From Phytophthora hibernalis (taxonomy: Eukaryota > Oomycota > Peronosporomycetes > Peronosporales > Peronosporaceae), in assembly GCA_012656075.1 (NCBI GenBank), contig JAAKBF010000202.1, positions 186,001-250,000 on the forward strand: 64,000 nucleotides of DNA, read 5' to 3'. A program made the translations under genes and the position numbers. The notes beneath the pieces were generated by a model, which was given only the letters and a program-made list of their open reading frames with translations, searched no databases and was not told the DNA's origin. This document shows, one piece after another, positions 11,154 to 21,689 of the stretch (position 1 is the stretch's first letter; each line of letters begins with the position of its first letter).

Positions 11154-11413
11154 GTCCGCGAGCACAGTGTTCTAGCTCGGAGAGGCATTATCTCAGTGTC
11201 AGTCAATGGGAATGTAAAGTCCGCGAGCACAGTGTTCTAGCTCGGAGAGGCATTATCTCAGTGTCAGTCAATGGGAATGTAAAGTCCGCGAGCACAGTGT
11301 TCTAGCTCGGAGAGGCATTATCTCAGTGTCAGTCAATGGGAATGTAAAGTCCGCGAGCACAGTGTTCTAGCTCGGAGAGGCATTATCTCAGTGTCAGTCA
11401 ATGGGAATGTAAA
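11154..11413. repeat. Four perfect tandem copies of a 65-bp unit
   Basis: The unit starts GTCCGCGAGCACAGTGTTCT at 11154, 11219, 11284 and 11349 and ends with ATGGGAATGTAAA. All four copies are identical. The array stops 8 bp from the stop codon of the MULE product on the minus strand, so it is probably subterminal or just outside that element. The period is not a multiple of three and there are no spacers, so it is neither coding nor CRISPR. Confidence 0.95.
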
Positions 11414-11421
11414 GCTTTAGC

Positions 11422-14400
11422 TCACATTAATCTTATAATGTGGGAAATGAACCTGCACCTAAAGTACTGCATGGCAAGAGCTGTATCTAGACCCACTGGT
11501 TCGACATCTAGAAGAAGCAGCTCAAAGAGAAGAGAATAACAAAGACTCCGCAGTTGTACGTGTCGATCTGCACGATCCATGCGAACTGCTTGAAGTGATA
11601 GCGCTTCGGGGGCGGTGGTTCAGGCAGAAGTGGAATCAGCTCAGCTCTTAGATAGGTCCTAAGTGCGGCGAATCGATCCCCTGTTTGCTGCGGATCGAAG
11701 ATAATTACTGAGAACTCGCTGAATTTAACAGCCACAGCACACCAATGCTCGGGGTTGTAGTGTATAACCGCGAAAAACCACGTCTTATTTCCCGCCGTTT
11801 CATCATGGTGTTCTAGGGCTGAATGAGGATGCTTCCAAGCAGGTCATCGGACAGCGCCTTTGGTCAAAAACAGGAAATCGGAGGAGGTGCGATGGTATAG
11901 CAAATACAACGTGCTCGTCTTGGTATCTCTTCATCAGCGAGCGTACGCATAGGTCCAGGACTGACAGCTCGACGAGTGATTTTCCACGAAAGGTAGTAAT
12001 CCAGAAGTAATCACCAAGCACATTAATCGATCTTAGACGTTCAATAATGAAATTAGGGCCCAGGCAGTCATTCTTCCAGCTTTGACCTGGATCCCAGTTC
12101 GATAGATCCAACTCGATGATCCAGGTGATAGTTTTTCCACTTCATAAAAGCGAGGAATTGCCGTGTGCCATGACCTCATTGCTTTTAGCATCTGTATGTC
12201 GTACACCACTCGGCCAGTTTTAATAGTGACCTCTTTAGCTGGCATTCTCGCTTCGTGATCGCTGTACCACCGGTTTTGAAAGTGAGCGACTTGGCCTTCG
12301 CAGGATTCAATCCGACGTAATGGCAGGACAGCCATTATTTTTGAAGCATCTGTCGGTGGCGTCTTCTTTCTCTCTAGAATAGCAATCTGGGTGGAGCGTG
12401 TCTGCTTCAAAATAGACAAGGCCCGGTGTCCCTCGGCGTCTCGGAGACAGAATCCATTTACGTGCGCTTCCAGTAAGAGGGCCATTGACGGAGTTGACCC
12501 TGCGGCCACAGCACAAACCAGTTTAGCCGTCTGCTGCAGGTCTTCTCGCGCTGTTTGTTTACGTGCCGCCTTCTTAGCTTTCGCATGGCCCGCTCTTTTG
12601 ACGCAGCAATAAACCACCCCGTATGGCTATTATTCTCCGGTGTTGCATTTGTTTGTGCTGCGACGTCTTGGTGCATAACTGTGTCTGTTATGGATCGCGT
12701 TGGTTCCCAGTCTGAGACGGGTCCCCATTATCCCTCTCTTGGTCCCCGTCGGTCATTTCATTCTCAACCCCTTCTTCTTCATCAGTGCAATTTAGCTCAT
12801 TGACGAGATTGTGTAACGCGCAAGCCCCGGGCGATGTGTGTGAGATACTTTCATCCCCGGCCTGGATGGGTTCGCCTGCATGTTTTTCATCAGCTATTAG
12901 ATCCACAACATCAAACTCGTACCCAGTCTGAGACTGTGGCTGAGTTTCAGATTGTGACTCGATCGCGCCCTGGGAAACCGTTAGTTTGCTGCGTTCTCCA
13001 CTATCGGCACCCGCGAAAACTGGACAGCTCCCGGTCCGGACATCGTTCAAAACTTTCTCCAGCACTATTTTCAAGTCGGAATATGCCCGTGTCCCCCACG
13101 TGGATCCAACATCAGCAATTTGACGTCCTATAGCGAAAAGATCGTTGAATTTTTCATTTTATGGCTTCGCTCGACATGGATCGCGGCGAATCCATCGAGA
13201 CTCAAACGTGATGTCGACGTCTTCGGACATGTCGGACCTCATTTTTCGGTAGCTTTGCACAAGCCATCGGGGGTGAATTATACTTTCGGGAACGAGAGAA
13301 CCGCATCCTGTAATCTTTCGATAGTAGATAATGTGCCTACACGTCAACAGTCTTGTAACCCGGAAAATACACGAACACGTCCACCCATGTGGATTCATCA
13401 TGTACTCGTCGGGTACGTCATCATTCTTTCCAGCAGTGTACCGCATCATCACGTAGGGATCCATCGACATCTGGCGATACTCCGTGGTCGAGAGTAACGC
13501 AAAGTCGTACTGCTGTTTAACCAACTCGACAGCATGCCGAGAAACGGTATTCAGGAAATTGTTCATTTCCGCGTCGTATTGGTTGTTCGAGGATATACCA
13601 ATCTTTTTGATGCTGCGCTGCCAAAACCTTTCGTTCACTGTCTGCCAAAATAAGATGGAAACCATACAATCATCCAGAGTGGTAGAGCGATTCACTAATG
13701 TCTTCAGTTTCTGTCAGCTCGACTCCAGCCTAGATAAAGTAAATGCAAACAAACAGTACAGGTTAAACACATCCATTGTTTCATAAAAAGAGTCACCAAC
13801 CTGTTGTTCGTCTGGTTCCCCATGTGAGGCACGTTTCCGCGATATACAGAGCTCCACATATCTTTACGTGCAGTACAATTACGATCAAAGTAATTGAACC
13901 ACTGCGTCACTTTGGCTTCTGAACGTGACACCACCCTCATCGTCGTCATAATTTCGTCGTAGGATTTCTCCGTCGGCGTGCTCACCAACAACTGGATCAG
14001 ACGTTTCATTTCTTTCTTCGTCCATGCGTCCAAGTCGTACTTCTCTTTGGCTACCTCCTCCTGCAGGTATTTCACCAAGTGAAAGTGACATAGCAGTATA
14101 CGAACACCCGGGAATTCCTCCTTCAGAACTGACAGTTCCGTAAAATCCTTGTCCACAATTATCACAGCGAGGGAATCGTACGACGGACAGCTTTCCTTGA
14201 ACTGTTGACAAGCCACGCGCAAAGTTTCTTTCCTCTCATTCTCCAACAAACGATGCTATAGCGAAGATCGTACGGGCAAACATAGTTATATTTTTTCATG
14301 TCAAGCTACGCACAGTCTGAGACTGTTAGACGACTACACAATTTGAACCAGTCCTTGGTGCCTTACCTGGACATGCTGACCCTTCCCCAATGCATCATGG

Positions 14401-15800
14401 ATCATGAAACTGAATAACTTGTAGTTCGAGGCATTGGTGTCGTGGGTGGCGTCGATCAGAAGTACTTCAGGAAAATGCTCGAACATTCGCATGTGCGAGG
14501 ATTGAATGGAGATGCATTCAACAGTTCCCTACATAACCAAAATACGTTATAAAAACTTTAGCAAAAATGAAAACAGCTCATAAGAGTAGTCTCATATCTC
14601 TTCGTTCGCGTACACGCGCGAGACGTTGCCAGGTTTAGCTGTATAATCTTCCAAAATAGCAGCAATGCGTTTCTCCATACTGTGGAAAGCGTAAGCCTCC
14701 TTCTGCAGTCGACTCACGAGGTTGTGTACGTCTTTCATTGCAGGATCGACAGTCGAATTCTCCGTGATGTACTCAAGAATCCTCTTTTCGTTCGCACCGG
14801 CGCGATGCAACGTCCGCACCGTCGAAAGAACTTCGTCATCTGAAATGTGGCGCGCCTCGTGGTAGTTCTGGTAGGCTTCGCTGTCGACATCGTGATTGTG
14901 CCCGGTGTTTTGCTTCGTAATACACGCATCCCATGATCCCGTTTCACGAACGCAAGCATTTATCTACCACATAACACTGTAAGTACGCAGTAATAGAAAC
15001 TAGGATTTGAGGCAGATTTCAAACCTGCGCAGGGCATCCGATTTTCCTGGAATGCTGGTTAGGCCGCTGTCCGCTGGTCATCCCGGACCTGGGCAATCCA
15101 TGATGTGTGCACACGTAGGTTTTGTTGTAAACCTTGACTTCATCAGGTATCGGTGTACTTGGCGTACGACTGACCGAAATCTTCCTGTTTCGTGTCTTCA
15201 CAGGAGTAGCTGTCCGAACAGAATATATCTATACCTTTCGTAAGCACACACGTTTGGAAAATAAATAGAATAGAGCAATTTGTGCACAGTACAAGACTGT
15301 TTCACAGTTCAGGCAAGTGGTACATACCTGGTACGTGCGCTTGCTGTAGTTGCGCAGGTACTGCTCCAGATCGACCCAGTCGTCGAACATTCTCCGTTCT
15401 AGCTCAGGAACTTGAACAAGGTCATCACGGGGTGCAACGTCATGTTCGTCGCGCGGGGAACTGGCAACCGTTGTCGAAACGGAGGTGCTTGAATCTTCTG
15501 CTGATTCAGAAGTCGAAGAAGAGGCGGCCGAAGATGCTTCTCGCCTGGTCCTCCCGCCTGAGTGTCTGCGAGACCCCTCCTTCCGTCGCTTGCGGTGCTT
15601 TCTCCCTCGTGAATGGCTCCCTCGCCGTTTTTGGGAGACCTGCTGAAGTGTAGGCGGCGGGCTTTCCGAATCTTCGTGGCTCGCGCTGCCCTCGTTACTC
15701 CAATCGGTACCAGAACCTTCCCTTCGCTGTCGTCACTCTTGATCACGGCAGCGGGCTTACGGGGTGATCTGCGCGTTGTCGAGGCGTGCTGGCGCGGCAT
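11422..15800 (-). mobile_element. Mutator-like transposase gene with FAR1-like, SWIM and Ulp1 protease domains (multi-exon)
   Basis: Reading from ATG 15800 on the minus strand: a basic N-terminus (MPRQHASTTRRSPRK), a Ser-rich linker, and a FAR1/FLYWCH-like zinc DNA-binding region (15201-14890, with TYVCTHHG and TGHNHDVD). Next come a helical segment and the MULE DDE region (14520-13700: LLIDATHDTN, AVIIVDKDFTEL, LLCHFHLVKYL). A SWIM zinc finger follows at about 13400-13320 (CSC...CRH), then an acidic linker. The protein ends in a Ulp1/C48 cysteine-protease domain (about 12100-11422) with visible triad residues EHWCAVAV (His), IFDP (Asp), IVQID (oxyanion Gln) and YNCGVF (Cys). Good introns lie at 14256-14366 and 13730-13800. 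Decay is visible: a TGA replaces an expected Trp codon (13714-13716), one donor is AT instead of GT (14596-14597), and frame breaks occur. MULEs that carry Ulp1 are known from plants (Kaonashi type). Confidence 0.85.
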
Positions 15801-16003
15801 CGCAGCGATCCTGGTCTCCGCGCTGGGTCCTGCTTGCGAGGGGGTGGGTTTTCGAATGGGGAGTATCGGCAGCCACCAAATCCAAGCGACCGTGAGTGAT
15901 GGTCTTGGTTGATGGGTGAGCCATCTGCGGTGGTTAGGGGATACACCGTCCCACTCTGGACCCGCCAATGGACCTTTTAATTAATGTACATATAGCCACT
16001 CTC
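15801..16003. other. 5' flank of the MULE
   Basis: Upstream of the MULE start codon. No convincing MULE terminal inverted repeat was recognised here. Confidence 0.4.
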
Positions 16004-16203
16004 CAGATTCCGCTGAGAAACTGAAAAGGGTGGACCTTCCGACCTCTCAAAGGTTATCATCTGTATGCCGGAAATCAATTATCGCAATGAAGAACTCGCA
16101 GACGGTAGCAAATCAGCAAATCTCGATGCACACTGACTTCTGATTCTAGCGACTTTTGAAGGGTATATGATGAATGCAGTTTTCAGTTTCTCAGCGGAAT
16201 CTG
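16004..16203. mobile_element. 200-bp MITE-like element with perfect 24-bp TIRs
   Basis: CAGATTCCGCTGAGAAACTG and the next four bases (16004-16027) recur as an exact reverse complement at 16180-16203. There is no coding sequence inside and no obvious target duplication. Palindromic non-autonomous DNA element, class unknown. Confidence 0.75.
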
Positions 16204-16635
16204 TACCGGTAGGCGATATTCGCCACGCTCCACTCCACATGGGAAACGAGAAACACAGAATACCGACGTAAGTGCACGCTAGTATCTCCGAACGATGGAC
16301 AGATGATTGTATTGAGCGTACACTACATCGGAACTACAACTACTGCAACAACAAAAACACTGTGCACACATCTCCGTGCACGTGGTATATCGGCGCATTG
16401 GCCGTGGTCCGGTTGGTTAGCCGGGTCCTTCGAGTAGGCAGGGCGGCGTGTACCACCTACATTGGCCCTCCCCTGCGTGCAAATCTCGCCGCAACCACTA
16501 CAGCAGGGCACTTAGCTTTGAGCTTACGCGCGCAAGTGGCGGTATCCGCCGGTCTGTGCGACGGTTTGCGACGCTTGTGTGGCGCCTGCGTTCTTCGAGT
16601 AAATTCTGTCGGTCTTGGCAGCGGCGTCCCTGATA
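16204..16635. other. Intergenic stretch, nothing recognised
   Basis: No gene, RNA or repeat was recognised between the 200-bp TIR element and the repeat block that opens the retroelement region. Confidence 0.4.
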
Positions 16636-16766
16636 GGTGCCCCGTGTCTTCGTGACCCGGATTACTTGTGCACTAGTGAGTAGAATGCAAATTGACATGC
16701 ATTTCGCCGGGCTAACAAAAATCCTGCGCGCTGCGCGCCTCCAAGGGGGCTCTCCCTCCTGGTCTA
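16636..16766. repeat. Shared repeat block A, left copy
   Basis: About 125 bp including CTTCGTGACCCGGATTACTT and GTGCACTAGTGAGT, through to CCTCCTGGTCT. It recurs in direct orientation at 24716-24836. Probably LTR or untranslated sequence of a retroelement. Confidence 0.8.
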
Positions 16767-16898
16767 TCTTCACGAAGTTCGTTGAGCGGACAGATTCTGA
16801 CCCAGTTCGCGCCATGTGGACATCGCTTACCAATACTCAGACGGCTAAGCCGCCAAAATGGCGAGACGCCGCCAAAAGGGAGGAGGTAGTGATCTGGC

Positions 16899-17062
16899 TC
16901 CGGCGTACGCGTTCATCCGACGCCATCGGCAGAAGATTGCCAGCGACACATCTCAGACGTGAGATACGAGTTGTGAGATCTCAAGCTCTGCAACCTCACA
17001 CCTCTGATGTGAGATACAAGGTGTGAGATCCCAGGCCAGGGTAGCTAGCATGACAGTAAAGG
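16899..17062 (+). repeat. Shared repeat block B, left copy (probable LTR or leader)
   Basis: About 163 bp lying just before the Copia gag. It recurs in inverted orientation at 24840-25003. Internally it holds two related about 30-bp units built on GTGAGATAC...GTGTGAGATC. Confidence 0.8.
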
Positions 17063-20000
17063 CTTTCTTCTACCTCTACATTCGCTAGTGATGACCGCTG
17101 TAACTCGAAGCAATCGCGCTCAAGCTACCGACTCTAGCTCTCAGGTTATGAGCCCAATCGTTGCGTAGGTGGCGCTGATCAAGCTATTGCATGTGGCGCT
17201 GTGCATGCTGGAGTACCGACCAAGCGTGTACGCGGGCATCGCGTCTTGCCGCAGGTATCTTCTAGCCCTTCTGGTATCTTGATGCTTGACGGAGGTTCGA
17301 CTGCAGTGCCTGTAATCGCAACGCCAAGTGACATGGGCACAGATGCGGGGACGGAACAGGCTGCCACAACCGAAGCTTCTGATCAGGTGGCACCAAGGCT
17401 CGCAAGTCTTCGAGGCGCTCTCATGGATGCGGTCACTACACTTGACCCTCAGCAGCTCCTGTCTATGCTCCTGGGCCAAGTGGGACATCGTCCTGATGTC
17501 CACGCTGCTGGTAGTCAGCAAAGTGCTAGCGGCATGGGGGCAAGATATTTCAGGCAGATCAGGCAGGAGTAGTGGTGTCGAAGGTCAAGGGACGGTTCGG
17601 GTGGGATAGATGTGACACCTGCCATTCTCGCAACCTCCCAGAACACATCAAGTCGCAGGAATAACACCAACCATCCGCCGTTATCTCCATCGTCGTCGTC
17701 TGAGTCCTCTGGTCCGAGGAGCCCTGGACGCCATCCCGGTAGCCTTTGTGAAGATGACTCGTCGGAGGCAGCGCCTGTCATCGCAGTTGATACTCCGCGT
17801 GAGGCGATACCTCGCCGGTCGCTCAAGGAAGCCAAGGCTCGTGCCATACTGGGTCGCCAAATCAGCGTAATCGAGCTCGACTGTCACAAGAAGTACGACG
17901 CTTGGAAACAGGACCTGCAGCTAAAACTGAACGAGTGGGAGCTGATGGAAATTCTGGATGGCACTGCAACACTAGACGAAGGTCGTGCTGCTGCTGACCC
18001 TGAGTACAAGTTCTCTTTGGGGAACGAAGGACGGAAGTTTTCCCTTTAGCGCTCTCGTTGGGTATCAGGCTCCGTGAAGAGTTTTAAGGACCAATCGAGA
18101 CGCAGGATCCTGCGGTCCTGTACGCCGCACTAAAGGTTCACTTTGAGCGGGGCAAAGAGAATCCAATCTATTTGAAGAGGGAATTCTACTGTCGTATGCT
18201 GAGCAAGGGTGAACAAGTCCAGCAGTACATCGATGCCCTCCGAGCTTTTCGTCGTCGTGTTGCGGAGTCTGGGGACGCCATCGCGGACAACGAACTAGCT
18301 CGTACCATTGTGTCCAATTGCGTCGTCGTGTACCCAACCGTAACCATCAAGCACACAGAGTGGGCTAAGGCCAACACGGATGTGAATTTAGACGTGCAAG
18401 CGGCTGTAATTTAGTTGGAGACTGCAGAACAAGATCAACGCGAGGTTCGGCGAAGCAGTACTGCAAGCAATTCGAACGGTCAAGGCCTCCATGAGGCGCG
18501 AAAGGTGAACTCCGTGACAAACCAGGCAGGAATGCTCGGAAAGAAACGCGGGGTGCGTGACAAGATGTCAAAGAAGGCCAAGAAACAGATGTACAGCCAG
18601 GTCCTGACCGCCAGTGCTAGAGCTGTAACAGCAGTGAGCACTGTTACTCCAATTGCCCCGAGGAGTTAACTCCAGAACTGCAGAAAAAGAAGGAAGCATG
18701 ACTAGCTCGCAAGAGTAAGCGGTCAGAGCAATTACCGCCTTCCATCATGTCAGTTATCCTGGAAAATCACCGCGACAAAAGTTCCCGTTTGCGGGCTACA
18801 AGCAGGAGAAACTGGTTCTGCAACGCCAAGATCCAGTGGGAGGAAGTATTGGATGCTCGATCTGAAGCCAGCAGTCACCTGGCTCGCGATTAGTGTTAGT
18901 TCACATAAGCGATCCTGGCCTCGACCCCATCCCTTCCGATGAAGTGGAGTGGATGCTGGACGGAGGGTCACAATGGAACGTAACAGGTGATCTCTCGTTA
19001 TTTGCGCGCCTCGATGAATGATTGGGTGGCCATTTGGAAATGGCAACGTGGAGAAGACACGCACTCAAGGTTCAGTGCTGCTGCGTGTCGTGAACCAGCA
19101 CTCATATCTAACTGAAGATTGTTTTCTGGATGATGTCGCATTCTCTCCAAACGCTCTAGCCAATATCATTTCTCAAGGTTACATGCAGCTACGTGGAGGA
19201 TTTCACTTGTCGACCTCTAAAGATGATCGCACTGCGTGGCTCACCAAGTCAAAGCTCAAGTTGGACAAGTTGGAATTCAAGATGCGTGACGGCATCTACT
19301 ACATGCGCGTGCCTCGTCAGTCAAAGCTAGTAATGAATTTGATGGCAAAGTCCGAGGCAGTACACAGCAACCTAATGCATACACTGCATAGTCGCATGGG
19401 GCATTTCGGCTTCGACACATTGCGCAAGATGCTGGAAGAACGGGTGAACGTAGGAGTTAAGTTCACTGAGCAAGATATCGTTCCTTGTGATTGCATTCCC
19501 TGTTCTGAGTCCAAGATGCGACGGATGACATATAAGCGCAACCCGCGCCTTCAATTGTGTCCATTGAAGAAGCTATAGATGGATGTTTGTTCACTAGGAG
19601 ATGAAACAGCTAGTGGAGAGACGATGCTCCTGCTGGTTGTCGATGAAGCCACGCGATTTAAGTGGGTTTATTTTCTAACCAAGAAGAGCGAGGCAGCTGA
19701 GCACGTCATGACATTGGTGAAGTCGCTGCAGACCAAGTTCGTAGAATGTTCAATTGGTGTGCTGCACGCCGATCAGGGGAAGAATTTCTTGGGACCGAGC
19801 TAGCGACATTCTGTCGAAAGGAGGGAATTGAACAACAGTTCACAAACGGATACTCTCCTCATGAGAATTCAATCGTGGAAAGATCGAACAGTGTGGTAGT
19901 CATGCGAGTACACTCGCTGTTGAGAGCGACTATGCTGCCGAATATTTTGTGGGGGCATGCATCATTCAGTTTTCACGTTGAACCGAACTTCGAGCAAAGG

Positions 20001-21663
20001 AATAAAGTTTAAGTCACCCTACCTACGAGCTTTTATACAGGCCACCGCCAGATCTCACGCTGTAACGGACCTAGGGCTGCATTTCACTGATGCGAATCCT
20101 GGAAACCCGTACAACAAAGGCCAAACTTGCAGCGCGTACTGAGATCTGCATACGTCTTGGTTACAGTATCGATACAAAGGGGTACAAATTGATGAGCCAC
20201 CGGTCGGGACTTGCCGACTGGAAAACGCACTTTTCCACGAAGATTTCACTTGTGAGTCTGAATATGTACTTCACCTGGTGAAGAACTCATTTCGGGATGG
20301 AGATTACGAACTTGCCGCGAACTTGCCCATTGTCCACATGAAAACGGATTTGGAATCATATGCAGTCGATGTGGGCAAAGCATTGCCCTCTGTTGGGACG
20401 TCAGCGGAACCTGTGAAAGTGACGCCTAAGCGAATAGATGAGCATCTGGCTTCGGCGAGTGGGAAAAATGAGCAGGGTGATGTGGCTGGCTGCAGTCAAG
20501 AATCTGACGAGCAACCACCAGTTGAAGTTAAAAACGGTGTGCGCAAGAAAAAGAAGACACGAAAGCGAAAACAGAGATCGACATCTTTACGCGAAGACAC
20601 AGCTGGAGAAGTACTGATGCTTGTGACAGTCTACGTCGATGACTTGCTGTTGATGGGACCTACTTCGCAATGCACTCGTGTGATAGCCCTGCTGCAAGAA
20701 GAATTTGAGCTAAGCGAGCTCGGACATGTACGCTTTCTGCTTGGTGTCTAAATCCTAGTTGATCGATCCCGCATGCGAGTAATTTTTACCCAGAAATAGT
20801 ACGTGATCGAGGTACTGCAGCGATTCAACATGAAAAATGCTATGAGCTCCGCCACTCCACAGGCAACGGCTCCATTGACGGCAGAGCCACCCCAACTGGA
20901 CATATATCCATACCGAGAAGTTGTTGGGGGCGTTGCAGTACTTGGTTGGAGCCTCCCGACCAGACATGGCGCACTCAACGCGTCACTTGGGAATTTTTTG
21001 ACTTGCTACACCAGTGCCAACTATGCTGAGGCGATGTGCGTGCTGAGGTATTTGCATGGCACTTCAGACTTTGGGCTTGTCATGGCCGTGAAGCCAAGTA
21101 CAAATTCTGGTTTCGCAATTGTGGGGCAGATTACTGCTGACTACAAAGCGTAAGTGGATACGTAACGCTGTTGGACGACAATGTTGTGTCCTATGCGTCA
21201 CGGAAGCAGCTAATCAATGCTCAAAGCACCTGTGAAGCGGAAAACATCGCAATGAATGAGTGCACGCGCGACCTGCTTTGGTTCGGAGGGCATCTGGACG
21301 AGTTCCACTGAAACTGAAGTGCTTTTACTCCGTGGGGATAACATGGGCAGTATTCGCCTGGCATCAAAACCAGGCAAACATCGCAACACCAAACACATCT
21401 TGAACAAGTACCAGCTGGTGCGGCATTTGGTGGAAGCGAAGCGCCTACGAACTGAGCATGTCGGTACCAAAGACCAGATTGCCGATGTTATGACAAAGGC
21501 ACTCGGGACAGTCAAATTTCGCCGGTTTCGCACAGCATTGAAGGTAGTACAGGTCATCCCAAGGGATTTTATCACCAAGGGCCACAATAAGAGAGCGGTT
21601 TATCAACAAGGACCACATACGCAGCGGTTGGTAGTTATGGTAGCTTCAACATGCAAAAGGTAG
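17063..21663 (+). mobile_element. Decayed Ty1/Copia retrotransposon
   Basis: Domains run in Copia order on the plus strand. Gag-like sequence spans 17201-18669 (with MKREFYCRMLSKGEQVQQYI). The GAG-pre-integrase zinc region lies at about 19370-19530 (H...HSRMGHFGFDTLRKML...CDCIPCSESK). The integrase core spans 19579-19970, with Asp in MDVCSL, Asp in VLHADQGKNF and Glu in GYSPHENSIVERSN. The RT palm motif TVYVDDLLLMGP is at 20629-20664, and an RNase H-like end follows (STCEAENIAMNE, KHILNKYQLVRHLVEAKRLR, 21225-21500). Many stops and frame breaks occur. The RT N-terminal half is absent: a Lys/Arg-rich linker leads straight into YVDD. No 3' LTR was found; the sequence runs into the opposing Gypsy fragment at about 21665-21690. 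Certainly inactive. Confidence 0.9.
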
Positions 21664-21689
21664 TGCCGACAAAATCTTTTATTCTCTCA

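Noticed and set aside
11154..11413. CRISPR array
   Set aside because: The 65-bp units are contiguous and identical with no spacers, and the host is eukaryotic.
13714..13716. Selenocysteine reading of the TGA in the MULE
   Set aside because: The position is predicted to be Trp and the copy shows other decay. No SECIS-like element was looked for or needed.
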